The notes under the pieces: model-generated
Told to the model about the DNA's origin: nothing
What the model saw: the letters and a program-made list of their open reading frames with translations, nothing else
The model's database searches: none
Translations under genes and position numbers: made by a program
Part shown: positions 1-8,631 of the stretch, in pieces
Position numbering within the stretch: position 1 is the stretch's first letter
Layout of the letters: each line of letters begins with the position of its first letter
DNA from: Gemmatimonadaceae bacterium
Lineage (GTDB): Bacteria; Gemmatimonadota; Gemmatimonadetes; Gemmatimonadales; Gemmatimonadaceae
Assembly: GCA_019752115.1 (NCBI GenBank)
Contig: JAIEMN010000032.1
Span: forward strand, 1-64,000
Direction of reading: 5' to 3'
Length of the DNA: 64,000 bases

Positions 1-482
1 GGCTCGTTCGGCGCCCCGGGCGCCGCGGCCTCGTGGGCCGTGGTGTCCGTGCCCGGGGGCGACGGCGCCTTGCTCGTCTGCTCGAGCAGCGTGAGCCAGG
101 TGTACGCGGGGAGCGCTCGGCTCACCTCGTCGAGGATGTGCGCCCAGTTGTAGCGGTTGTCATCGATGGTGCGGATGATCTGCAACTGGCGGTACACGGA
201 ATCGCGTTCGGCAGTGAGGCGACGGCGCGCCTCGAGCACCTTGGCGTAGCGCGTGGAATCCTTCACGGCGATGTCGAGGCGCGACTCGATCTCGTTCGCG
301 CGCGCACTCTGCGACGTGAAGAGGAGCCCGACGCTCGCGACGGCGATCACGACCGACGCCGCGGCGGCGATGAGCCACGGGTCCTTCGCGCCGCCGAGGG
401 CACTGAACTTGGAGAAATCGACGCCACCCTTCTTGGCCGAACCCTTCCGGCCATTGGGCAGCAGGTTGATCTGCAGCATCAT
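1..482 (-). CDS. pilN: PilN, type IV pilus inner-membrane alignment protein (3' end outside window)
   Basis: The frame opens at an ATG 13 bp after the pilM stop and stays open to the window edge, so only about 160 residues are visible. It starts MMLQINLLPNGRK, the usual PilN N-terminal tail that binds the PilM groove (INLLPxR). One membrane helix follows around residues 38-55 (IAAAASVVIAVASVGLL), then a periplasmic coiled-coil-like stretch with many charged residues, as in PilN. In known systems PilN pairs with PilO in the inner membrane and links cytoplasmic PilM to the outer-membrane secretin. PilO, PilP and PilQ are expected just beyond the edge. The end is missing, so fold integrity past residue 160 is unknown. 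Confidence 0.85.
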   Translation of the reverse strand, partial: MMLQINLLPNGRKGSAKKGGVDFSKFSALGGAKDPWLIAAAASVVIAVASVGLLFTSQSARANEIESRLDIAVKDSTRYAKVLEARRRLTAERDSVYRQLQIIRTIDDNRYNWAHILDEVSRALPAYTWLTLLEQTSKAPSPPGTDTTAHEAAAPGAPNE

Positions 483-495
483 GGGGACGGATTCC

Positions 496-1539
496 TCAGG
501 CCGCGGCGCGGAGTGCGAGGCCGACCGGCAGCATGAGCAGCGGGGCGACTTCGTCGATGGACAGGAATTCCAGCGCGCCGTCCTGCACGGCGAGCTTGGC
601 GAGGGCGTTGGCCGGCTGCACCGTCACGCCGAGTCGCTGGGAGAGCCACGGGAGGAGACCCGGCACGCGCGAGCCGCCGCCGCAGGCGTAGGCCGTGCGG
701 ATGGCGCTGAAGCTGCGCGAGGACGTGGCGAGGAAGGTCGCCGCGCGCTCGATCCCGATGGCGAGCTCTTCGCCGCGCATGGCGACGGTGCTGTCGAGCA
801 TCGGATGCTCATCGACCGCGCGGATGAGCTCTTCGGCCTCATCGGCGGTGATGCCGTGCTCGCGCTGCAGATCTTCACGGAAGCGGCGGGTGCCCACCGC
901 GAAGTCGCGCGTGAGGATCGGCACGCCGTCGTCGAGGATGTTCAGGTTGGTGGACTCGTTCCCGATGTTGAGGAGCGCCACCGTGCCGCTCATGGCGTCG
1001 GGGTAGTTCGCCTCGAACGCGTTGTGGAGGGCGAAGGCGTCGACGTCCATGACCGACGCAGCCGCGCCGGCTTCGGTGAGGAGGCTCTGCTTGGCCTCCA
1101 CCAGCTCGCGCTTGGCGGCGACGAGCAGAACGTTCATGTCGAGGCCATCAGCGTCGGGGTCGAGCACCTGGAAGTCGATCTCGACCGAGTCGATATCGAA
1201 GGGCACGTGCTGCTCCGCTTCCCAGCGCATCAGCTCGCGCGCCTGCTGTTCCTTCACGCGCTCCATGGAGATCTTCTTGACGATGACGTCGCGCCCTCCG
1301 ACCGCGGAGACGATCTGCTTCGTCTTCGTGCCCGTGGCGGCGACGGTCTGGCGAATGGCGTCGACCACGAGTTCGTGGTCCATCACCTCACCTTCGACAA
1401 TGGCCGTGTCGTTGAGCGGCGTGATGATGACCTTCGCCAGCGCCGGCGTCTCACCGGAGTGATCGATGACGACGGCCTTCACGAGCCCGGATCCGACATC
1501 GAGTCCGACGGTGAATTTCTTTCGGCTGAAGAGCGCCAT
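496..1539 (-). CDS. pilM: PilM, actin-like type IV pilus assembly ATPase
   Basis: This is a 347-residue actin-fold protein. After a short basic start (MALFSRKKF) it carries the phosphate-1 loop VGLDVGSGLVKAVVID at residues 11-26, the hallmark of the PilM/FtsA group. The length matches PilM, about 350 residues. The frame could begin 13 codons earlier, but the chosen ATG gives the family's usual N-terminus. PilM sits on the cytoplasmic side of the pilus alignment complex and binds the PilN tail. Here pilN follows after 13 bp, so the two are co-transcribed. The 274-bp gap upstream probably holds the operon promoter, but I could not identify clear -24/-12 elements in it. Confidence 0.93.
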   Translation of the reverse strand: MALFSRKKFTVGLDVGSGLVKAVVIDHSGETPALAKVIITPLNDTAIVEGEVMDHELVVDAIRQTVAATGTKTKQIVSAVGGRDVIVKKISMERVKEQQARELMRWEAEQHVPFDIDSVEIDFQVLDPDADGLDMNVLLVAAKRELVEAKQSLLTEAGAAASVMDVDAFALHNAFEANYPDAMSGTVALLNIGNESTNLNILDDGVPILTRDFAVGTRRFREDLQREHGITADEAEELIRAVDEHPMLDSTVAMRGEELAIGIERAATFLATSSRSFSAIRTAYACGGGSRVPGLLPWLSQRLGVTVQPANALAKLAVQDGALEFLSIDEVAPLLMLPVGLALRAAA

Positions 1540-1730
1540 GGAGGGATTCTCTGCTTGCACGACCTGGCGCCTCAGCAATCACCGGGGGCCAGCCGTGCGA
1601 CACAATGGATGGACACTCCCTCATGTGAGGGTGTGTCACTGATAGAACGACCTTCGTGCCGGTTGGTAACGCCGTCTCCTCTAACACACCGGGGACCGGG
1701 GCCATACTTCGTGACACTCGGGGCCCAGGC

Positions 1731-1757
1731 CCTGCGGGCCTCATAAAGCCCCGCAGG
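1731..1757. terminator. GC-rich hairpin between the minor-pilin cluster and pilM
   Basis: CCTGCGGG pairs with CCCGCAGG around an 11-base loop. No T-run follows on either strand, so it is a weak or factor-dependent terminator candidate for the PilX-like gene, or simply a leader structure of pilM. The rest of the 1540-1813 gap shows no gene. Confidence 0.3.
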
Positions 1758-1813
1758 CGGAACGCTTGGTGCCGGTGGTGTGACGCCGCGGCGCGTGCGC
1801 CCGTGAATGCGCG

Positions 1814-2773
1814 CTAGGGCGTCAGCCCCACCCAGGCGTGAAAGGGCGCCGCGCGGGGCGTCGCGATCGTGGCCAGGGCCATGGCCACATCACAGCGATT
1901 CCACTGCACGACGGCCGGCCCGAGTCGCGAGACGCGGGCTGCGGGATCATCCACGAGCGCGGCGCCTGACAGGGTGAGTTGCGCCGCGGTGGCGTCGAGC
2001 GTGCCGCGTACGACCAGCAGTCCGCGGCCATCGAATCGCCCGATGAGCCGAAGTGGCCCCTCGTGCAGCAGGAGTCCCTGCCACGTTCGAGGGCCGATCA
2101 GCACGGAGTCGCGTGTCGGAATGACGTGCACGCGCCACCGGGCATCGGCGGCCACCGCGGCTGGCCACGGTCTGGCCCGGTCCAGCGCCTGGCTCCAGCT
2201 GTTCGCCCACGCCGCGCGCAGGCTGTCGGCCGGCACCGTGCGCACCGCCGGGACGGCCCCGTGCGCCTCGCCCAGGCAGTCGGTGACATCGGGAGCGAGC
2301 GCGCCGACGATGGTTGCCGCGGTGGTGTCAACGAGCACGGTCGTGCTGACTGCGGCGCGCACCGGCCAGGATGGCGGTGCCAACCGTTCGGCGCGCGTGC
2401 GGACCACGCGGACCGCCGACGGCTCGCCTCCGCCGCCCTCGCTTGCCTCCGCCGACACCCAGAAGACAAACGGTGCCGTCCGCAGCGCCACACGCTGAAG
2501 CGTGAACCCCTCGGCGTCGACCTCCCGAGCGCGCAGCGTATCGGCCAGCGGTCGTTCGCGCAGCGAGTCGGCGAGCCACCCACTCACCGCGTCCGCAACT
2601 CCGCGTTCGGCGGCCATGTCCGCGCGTGCCGCCAAGGCCGCACGTCGAGCGCCGCGGTAGGCGCGCCAGGTCGTGCTGGCGGAGGCCAGCACCAGCAGCA
2701 GTGCGGATGCCGCGACCGCGAGCACCAGGGGCAGCGCGAAGCCGCGCGGCGGCGTGGGCGAGTGGTGCGTCAC
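1814..2773 (-). CDS. PilX-like minor pilin / pilus-tip protein
   Basis: The product is 319 residues. Its start (RGFALPLVLAVAASALLL) is a prepilin-like basic tail followed by a hydrophobic helix, as in PilX and GspK-type proteins, which lack the usual Glu5. Long arginine- and alanine-rich helices follow, then a beta-rich C-terminal region. It overlaps the previous gene by 4 bases (ATGA), so translation is coupled. The order PilV-like, PilW-like, PilX-like matches the minor-pilin operons that prime pilus assembly. The family is called from the N-terminus and the context; the C-terminal two thirds are not recognisable by eye. Confidence 0.65.
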   Translation of the reverse strand: MTHHSPTPPRGFALPLVLAVAASALLLVLASASTTWRAYRGARRAALAARADMAAERGVADAVSGWLADSLRERPLADTLRAREVDAEGFTLQRVALRTAPFVFWVSAEASEGGGGEPSAVRVVRTRAERLAPPSWPVRAAVSTTVLVDTTAATIVGALAPDVTDCLGEAHGAVPAVRTVPADSLRAAWANSWSQALDRARPWPAAVAADARWRVHVIPTRDSVLIGPRTWQGLLLHEGPLRLIGRFDGRGLLVVRGTLDATAAQLTLSGAALVDDPAARVSRLGPAVVQWNRCDVAMALATIATPRAAPFHAWVGLTP

Positions 2774-3690
2774 GGCGCCCCCCGGGACCAGGATTCGCTG
2801 CGGAGCGGCAGTTCACTGGTCAGGGAATCGGCGGGGAGCACCAGGCGACGTGGCGACGCCGATGGCGCCGACCGCATCACCGGGAGCGAGCGGAGGGTGA
2901 TGGCGAGCGCCGCGATCGAGTCGGCGGCGCGCGTCGGGGCATGCGCCGCAGTGAGGCCAACCATGGCGAGGCCGCGGCGCGCTGGCGACTCGAGCGGGCC
3001 GGCGATCGGCTGCACGGTTTCCCAGGCGGCGCCGTCGCGGGCGCGACGCCCGAGCCACCATTGGCCATTGCTCCGGTAATGGACGTACTGCACCTCGCGC
3101 TGCACCACGAGCGGCGCTCCGCGGGCGAGCGGACGCCCGTTCGCTACCACCCCACCGTGGGTGAGGCGCCATCGCCGAGTGATCGCGCGTCCGCAGGGGC
3201 CCACACCGAGTCGGCGGGCCGGCGCCGCGAGCGCGGTCACGATGGGGCGCGGCGGGTCCTCGAGGGCGTCGGAGGACGCGAAGCCGAGCACGGGGTCACC
3301 CGCGCGCAGGGCGTCGAGCCACGCCGAGGACGCACCGAGGGCGGGCGCGACGTCCACGGTGAGGGAGTCGCTCGTGCAGACGGTGACGATGCCCTGCTGG
3401 CTGAGCACGGCGAGGAGCGTGTCGGTGACCGTGAGCAGTTCGCGCGCGCGCAGCGGTGCGAGCTCCGCCGCGAGCACGGCCCGGGCGTGGCGGAGTTCGC
3501 GAACGCCGGTGTGCGCGGCCTGGTGTGCCCGCCGATCGGCGGCGGCCTGCACGAGCAGGAGGAGCGCGCAGCCGGTGGCGACCGCCATGAGCGGCAGGGC
3601 GGTCAGCAGTTCGACCAGCGAGGAGCCGCGCCGAGCGTGCGGCGAGCGGAGGCTGGTAAGGTGGCGGCTGCGGGCGCGACGGCTACTCAC
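2770..3690 (-). CDS. PilW-like minor pilin (prepilin-type N-terminus)
   Basis: The product is 306 residues with a GTG start at 3690. Upstream codons in the same frame overlap the previous gene and look like out-of-frame coding, so they were not used. The leader ends HARRG and the mature helix begins SSLVELLTALPLMAVATGC, a type III prepilin signal with the Glu at +5. The body contains two cysteines that could form a disulfide. It overlaps the upstream PilV-like gene by 8 bp and the downstream PilX-like gene by 4 bp. It is likely processed by PilD and inserted at the pilus tip. The PilW label rests on position and size. Confidence 0.65.
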   Translation of the reverse strand: MSSRRARSRHLTSLRSPHARRGSSLVELLTALPLMAVATGCALLLLVQAAADRRAHQAAHTGVRELRHARAVLAAELAPLRARELLTVTDTLLAVLSQQGIVTVCTSDSLTVDVAPALGASSAWLDALRAGDPVLGFASSDALEDPPRPIVTALAAPARRLGVGPCGRAITRRWRLTHGGVVANGRPLARGAPLVVQREVQYVHYRSNGQWWLGRRARDGAAWETVQPIAGPLESPARRGLAMVGLTAAHAPTRAADSIAALAITLRSLPVMRSAPSASPRRLVLPADSLTSELPLRSESWSRGAP

Positions 3691-4063
3691 AGCGCACCCC
3701 AATCTGCGCCACCAGGGCAACGGAATCGTGGCGGCCGACGCCGACCGCGTGCCAGAACTCGATGAGGCGCACCGTGGCGACGGCGCCGGCTGCGCGCTGC
3801 CGGTCAACGATGTGGCGTGCCGACCAGTGTACGCGCTCGTGGCCGGCGACGAGCCGACATGGCGCACGGAGGGCTTCGGCGGCGCTCTGCTCAGCGCTGC
3901 GGGCGGCGAGGTCGAACTGCACCGCCGCATCGCTCATGGCCAGCGCGCTGTTGGTCACGCCGGCGAGGGCACTGAGCACGGCGGCCGACACCACGAGGGC
4001 GACGAGCGCTTCAACCAGGAGACGCCCGTGGCGGGCGCGCGAGCACGTGGGGGGATGGCACAT
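3683..4063 (-). CDS. PilV-like minor pilin
   Basis: The product is 126 residues. After a short basic leader (CSRARHG) comes RLLVEALVALVVSAAVLSAL, a prepilin helix with Glu at mature position 5. The Gly before the cleavage site is present. The rest of the chain is short and helical with two cysteines (one in APCRL and one at the C-terminus), a common disulfide arrangement in minor pilins. It is the first gene of a tightly overlapping three-gene minor-pilin cluster and lies 85 bp after the histidine kinase gene. The function is inferred from the leader and the neighbours. Confidence 0.65.
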   Translation of the reverse strand: MCHPPTCSRARHGRLLVEALVALVVSAAVLSALAGVTNSALAMSDAAVQFDLAARSAEQSAAEALRAPCRLVAGHERVHWSARHIVDRQRAAGAVATVRLIEFWHAVGVGRHDSVALVAQIGVRCE

Positions 4064-4148
4064 GGGCGCACCGTATCACCGGGGCGCCCGTCATGTGTCA
4101 TCGAATCAACGGGCGTTGGGTTGTTTCAACGCGACCCGTGCCGCCGTG

Positions 4149-5399
4149 CTACCCGACCGTTGGCGACACGCCTCCCGGGGGCGTGATCGGATGCTCGTAC
4201 GTCACCGCGCGCATGCCGGTCGTGTGGAGCGGCAGCAGAATCACGAACGCCGCACCGCCTTCGCGCGCGCGCTGCACCCAGATGGTGCCGCCCAGATTCT
4301 CGATGGTGCTCGACACGATCGCGAGCCCGAGCCCGGTCCCCTTCCCCGGCTGCTTCGTGGAGAAGAACGGCTCGAAGATCCGCTCTTCGTCTTCCGGGGC
4401 GACGCCGGTGCCCGAGTCGGCCAGCACGATCTGCAGGAAGTGCGACGGCGCGTCAGGGCGTGCCAGCCAGGCGAGCGCGCGCTTGCTCGGCCGGTGCGAC
4501 CAGCGTTGCGGCAGCGGGTCGGTCCGGCGCTTTTCGATGCTCTCGGTAAAGGCGGCGGCGTCATTCACCCGCGACCGGATGACGATGTCGCCCTCGCGGT
4601 CCATCGCGTCCACCGCATTCAACAGCAGGTTCACGAACACCTGCTCCAGATCATGCCGTTCGGCGTACACAATCCCGTCCGGGGCCTCGAGCTCCCGCGA
4701 GATGGTGAACCGGCGCGTGATCCCCTGATCCTCGAGCAGGCGGAGCACCTCGGTGATGATCTCGTCGACCACGATCGGCTTGGGCGTGAGCCGACGTGGG
4801 CGCGCGTAATCGAGCAGCCCCCGCATGATCCGATCGATGCGGGTGATCTCCCGCTCGAGCGCGTCCAGCGGTTCGGTCGTGCCCGGCACCTCGGCGGTGC
4901 GCATGCGCAGCAGATGCGCGTAGTTGGCGATGGCGGAGACCGGGTTGCCGATCTCGTGCGAGATGCCCGCGGCGATGCGGCCCATGGTGGCCAGCTTCTC
5001 CACCCGCATCCGCGACTGGTTCGCGGCCATCATCTGCTCGGTCATGCGATTGATACTCGACGCGAGCTGATGGAACTCGACCGTGTCGCCCGGGGGCACC
5101 AGGCGGGAGTTCTCACCGCCGGCGATCGCTTCGGCCGCTTCGACGCAATCGGCCAGGGGGCGCTCGACGAGCTCCGCGACCTGGCGGCGCAACACGCTGG
5201 CGAAGACCAGTGACACCAGGCAGACGAGCAGCGCCACGAGCGGCCAGCGCGTCGCGGGGGGCAGCTGCTCGGTGATCCACATCGTCACGATAATGGCGCC
5301 GATGGCAGAGCCACTGGCGACGATCAGGACATTCCGAAGGCGATCATGGATTCGCTGCAGCACGGATTCAGGCACGGGTGGAGGATGCCTGCCGACCAC
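4149..5399 (-). CDS. Membrane sensor histidine kinase
   Basis: The product is 416 residues with a GTG start (a second GTG at 5375 is possible). Two membrane helices lie near residues 23-45 and 53-70 with almost no periplasmic loop, followed by a HAMP-like linker (ERPLADCVEAAEAIAGG). The dimerisation box GRIAAGISHEIGNPVSAIAN carries the phospho-accepting His. The ATPase domain has an N-box (NLLLNAVDAM), a G1 box (DSGTGV) and a GTGLGLAIV G2 box. It resembles NtrB/AtoS-type kinases that pair with sigma-54 activators. It sits between pilin and minor-pilin genes without its own regulator, so it may feed the adjacent PilR-like protein. Confidence 0.88.
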   Translation of the reverse strand: MVGRHPPPVPESVLQRIHDRLRNVLIVASGSAIGAIIVTMWITEQLPPATRWPLVALLVCLVSLVFASVLRRQVAELVERPLADCVEAAEAIAGGENSRLVPPGDTVEFHQLASSINRMTEQMMAANQSRMRVEKLATMGRIAAGISHEIGNPVSAIANYAHLLRMRTAEVPGTTEPLDALEREITRIDRIMRGLLDYARPRRLTPKPIVVDEIITEVLRLLEDQGITRRFTISRELEAPDGIVYAERHDLEQVFVNLLLNAVDAMDREGDIVIRSRVNDAAAFTESIEKRRTDPLPQRWSHRPSKRALAWLARPDAPSHFLQIVLADSGTGVAPEDEERIFEPFFSTKQPGKGTGLGLAIVSSTIENLGGTIWVQRAREGGAAFVILLPLHTTGMRAVTYEHPITPPGGVSPTVG

Positions 5400-5429
5400 G
5401 GAATGAGCAACTCTGGCGCGTCGCTCGGC

Positions 5430-5467
5430 AAAAAAGAACGGGGGTCAGGCTGGATCCTGACCCCCGT
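5430..5467 (-). terminator. Rho-independent terminator of the first pilin gene
   Basis: A perfect 12-bp stem (ACGGGGGTCAGG with CCTGACCCCCGT, 6-base loop) is followed on the minus strand by TC and then six Ts. It lies 34 bases past the pilin stop and isolates the highly expressed pilin from the kinase gene downstream. Confidence 0.9.
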
Positions 5468-5500
5468 CACTACCCCCGAATTGGTCCAGCTACCTGCGAC

Positions 5501-5878
5501 TTACTTGCAGTTCGCGCCGCCTGGCTGGCCTTCGGCGAGACCGCCCGGGGTCGCCGTGCCGACACCGATGACGCAGGTCGCGCCCGCCGCGTTGGCGTGC
5601 GTGGCCGAGGCCGCCCAACCCGCGGCGGTCGACGCCGTGAGGGTCAGCGTGACACCCGACGAACCCGTCGGCGCCACGTAGCCCGCGTACGTGTTGTTGT
5701 CCGAGAAGTAGGCCTCAGCGGCCGAGACCATGTTCTTCAGGTCGGACTTCATGGCCGTCACATAGGCCTTCCGCTTCGTGTCGGCGAACTTCGGGATCGC
5801 GATCGCGGCCAGGATGCCGATGATGACGACGACGATCAGGAGTTCGATGAGGGTGAAGCCCTTACGAGTACGCGACAT
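5501..5878 (-). CDS. pilA: Type IVa major pilin, copy 1
   Basis: The product is 125 residues. The six-residue leader and cleavage Gly (MSRTRKG) precede FTLIELLIVVVIIGILAAIA, a textbook type IVa pilin helix with Glu5. The helix ends at the conserved Pro of AIPKF. A C-terminal cysteine pair (ATCVIG and ANCK) would close the D-loop. The start was chosen at the leader; an upstream ATG in frame would add 66 non-pilin residues. A GGAG Shine-Dalgarno lies 8 bases before it. Residues 1-62 are almost identical to copy 2 at 6207, and the C-terminal part differs. The gene has its own sigma-54 promoter, upstream dyad and terminator. Confidence 0.95.
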   Translation of the reverse strand: MSRTRKGFTLIELLIVVVIIGILAAIAIPKFADTKRKAYVTAMKSDLKNMVSAAEAYFSDNNTYAGYVAPTGSSGVTLTLTASTAAGWAASATHANAAGATCVIGVGTATPGGLAEGQPGGANCK

Positions 5879-5952
5879 TGATGATGCTCCGAGAGAAGAG
5901 AAAGTGGAGGGACGCAGCGGGTGAGTGAGTCCCGCCGACGCCATGGCAGAGG

Positions 5953-5967
5953 GCAATGCGCGTACCA
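5953..5967 (-). promoter_or_regulatory. Sigma-54 (-24/-12) promoter of pilin copy 1
   Basis: Read on the minus strand the site is TGGTACGCGCATTGC. It matches the RpoN consensus TGGCACG-N4-TTGC at every fixed position except one (T for C at position 4), with the required GG-N10-GC spacing. The predicted transcript starts near 5941, giving a leader of about 63 nt. PilA promoters in other bacteria are classically RpoN-dependent. Confidence 0.8.
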
Positions 5968-6063
5968 CCCCGTCCAACGCTCGTAGTGCACTGAAAACAA
6001 AGGACTTCCCATATGCGGCATGTGAAATACCCGACATGGGCGGCTGACTTTCCGCCAAAGCTC

Positions 6064-6076
6064 TTGCAGAGTGCAA
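6064..6076 (-). promoter_or_regulatory. Probable PilR enhancer dyad for pilin copy 1
   Basis: TTGCA-GAG-TGCAA is a perfect 5-bp inverted repeat with a 3-base spacer. It lies 97 bp upstream of the -24 element, a normal distance for an enhancer of a sigma-54 activator. The same dyad occurs at pilin copy 2 with a 99-bp distance. Confidence 0.65.
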
Positions 6077-6123
6077 ATCGTTCCGATAGCCCGTATCGGG
6101 TAAGCAAGATCACAGAAACGGCA

Positions 6124-6188
6124 AAGGGGCCGAGCTTTCGCCCGACCCCTTCCCCCCAGCGTTGGCCGACCGTCCGAAGACGGTCGGC
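6124..6188 (-). terminator. Tandem hairpins ending pilin copy 2
   Basis: The first hairpin reached by RNA polymerase is a 10-bp stem (GCCGACCGTC with GACGGTCGGC, 6165-6188, 4-base loop). The second (6124-6151) pairs AAGGGG with CCCCTT and closes with a GAAA tetraloop on the minus strand, followed by TTGCCGTTTC. Together they look like a strong terminator. Confidence 0.7.
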
Positions 6189-6206
6189 GTTATGCGAGGA
6201 GTGCGA

Positions 6207-6584
6207 TTACTTGCAGTTCGCGCCGCCCGGCTGGCCTTCGGCGAGACCCGCGGGGGTCTGCGCGCCGACGCCGATCACACACGAGGCACCCGCCGCATTC
6301 GCATGCGTGGCCGTGGCCGTCCAGCCCGTGGCATCCGCCGCGCCGAGCGTGAGCGTCACACCCGACGAGCCGGCCGGAGCCGCGTAGCCCGCGTACGTGT
6401 TGTTGTCCGAGAAGTAGGCCTCAGCGGCCGAGACCATGTTCTTCAGGTCGGACTTCATGGCCGTCACGTAGGCCTTCCGCTTCGTGTCAGCGAACTTCGG
6501 GATCGCGATCGCGGCCAGGATGCCGATGATCACGACGACGATGAGCAGTTCGATGAGGGTGAAACCCTTGCGAGTGCGCTTCAT
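6207..6584 (-). CDS. pilA: Type IVa major pilin, copy 2
   Basis: The product is 125 residues with leader MKRTRKG and the same helix as copy 1. The proteins match almost perfectly to residue 62 (through YFSDNNTYAGY), then diverge in the surface-exposed beta region (for example GAADATGWTATA against TASTAAGWAASA), and converge again at the final GLAEGQPGGANCK. At DNA level the 5' halves differ by only a few synonymous changes, so duplication is recent or gene conversion is active. It has a GGAG ribosome site, its own sigma-54 promoter, dyad and terminator. Which copy forms the main fibre cannot be told from sequence. Confidence 0.94.
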   Translation of the reverse strand: MKRTRKGFTLIELLIVVVIIGILAAIAIPKFADTKRKAYVTAMKSDLKNMVSAAEAYFSDNNTYAGYAAPAGSSGVTLTLGAADATGWTATATHANAAGASCVIGVGAQTPAGLAEGQPGGANCK

Positions 6585-6653
6585 TGTAATTCTCCAGTGG
6601 GGGTAGATCGACGGGGGGCCGGACTGGCGATCCCCGCGACACCCTGGCAAATG

Positions 6654-6668
6654 GCAAAGCCTTTGCCA
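6654..6668 (-). promoter_or_regulatory. Sigma-54 (-24/-12) promoter of pilin copy 2
   Basis: On the minus strand the site reads TGGCAAAGGCTTTGC, with GG and GC at the correct N10 spacing and TGGCA fully conserved. It lies 70 bp before the start codon, close to the 75 bp seen in copy 1. The sequence extended by two bases is also a palindrome (TGGCAAAG-G-CTTTGCCA), so an operator role is possible too. Confidence 0.72.
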
Positions 6669-6766
6669 CGGCGGAGCGATCAATAAAAGCCATTGCCTTG
6701 CAATCACTTACATCATTCTGTCGAGCATTTCATCATTCTGTTTCATGCCGTCTCTTGCAAGGATCC

Positions 6767-6779
6767 TTGCAGGGTGCAA
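6767..6779 (-). promoter_or_regulatory. Probable PilR enhancer dyad for pilin copy 2
   Basis: TTGCA-GGG-TGCAA is the same dyad as at 6064. It sits 99 bp upstream of the -24 element. A further half site and palindrome (TTGCAAGGATCCTTGCA, 6755-6771) abuts it, giving possible room for an activator oligomer. Confidence 0.65.
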
Positions 6780-6880
6780 CGGCCGTTTTCCGGAGACTGG
6801 CCAGCCATGCAACGGGGCGTCGATTTCTGTGACGGTGCCCGCTGGCACGCCGGTCGGCGCGCATTAAGGCGCCGCGAAGA

Positions 6881-7249
6881 TCAGCGGCAGTCGGGCTCGG
6901 AGCTGCTCCCGGCGCCATTCCCCAGCGAGCACGTCATCCCCGGCACGCTGGCATGGGTCGCCGTCGCCGACCATGACGACGCCGTGCCCGTGAAGGTGAG
7001 CGTGACACCGTCCGATCCCTGGGGAGCCACCACGTTCGCGTACGAGTTGTCGGACGTGAACTGGGCCTCGGCAATGGACGCCAGATTCCGAAGATCGGTC
7101 TTCATGGCGGTGAGGTAGGCACGCCGCTTGGAATCGCCGAACTTCGTGATGGCGATGCTGGCGAGGATGCCGATGATGAGCACCACGCACAACAATTCAA
7201 TCAACGTAAAGCCGCGACGCCGCATCGCGTCCGGAGCCATTCGGGTCAT
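6881..7249 (-). CDS. Divergent type IV pilin, cotranscribed with pilR
   Basis: The product is 122 residues (96 or more residues if an internal ATG at 7225 is used, which gives the leader MRRRG). The mature helix FTLIELLCVVLIIGILASIA keeps Glu5, but the helix-ending Pro of the major pilins is replaced (AITKF). The rest aligns with the twin pilins: SDNSYANVVAPQGSDGVTLT, then a cysteine pair (MTCSLG and PDCR). It starts 2 bp after the pilR stop, so it is translated with the regulator rather than from a pilin promoter. It is probably a minor pilin or a low-level variant subunit. Confidence 0.85.
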   Translation of the reverse strand: MTRMAPDAMRRRGFTLIELLCVVLIIGILASIAITKFGDSKRRAYLTAMKTDLRNLASIAEAQFTSDNSYANVVAPQGSDGVTLTFTGTASSWSATATHASVPGMTCSLGNGAGSSSEPDCR

Positions 7250-7251
7250 GA

Positions 7252-8627
<1,376 letters not shown>

Positions 8628-8631
<4 letters not shown>

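Larger units (their letters stand above)
5879..6123 (-). promoter_or_regulatory. Regulatory region of pilin copy 1 (no gene)
   Basis: The stretch between the two pilin genes has no credible ORF. From the start codon outwards it holds the 5' leader, a sigma-54 promoter at 5953-5967, an AT-richer spacer and a TTGCA dyad at 6064-6076. The terminator of pilin copy 2 begins at 6124. Confidence 0.7.

Noticed and set aside
253-1746. A 497-residue plus-strand frame
   Set aside because: It covers pilM on the other strand, whose actin fold is clear.
3691-3930. Upstream extension of the PilW-like frame
   Set aside because: It overlaps the PilV-like gene out of frame and would bury the prepilin leader; GTG at 3690 fits the leader.
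6654-6668. The TGGCAAAG palindrome read as a repressor site only
   Set aside because: The same position in the other pilin leader is not palindromic but still fits -24/-12 spacing, so a sigma-54 promoter explains both.
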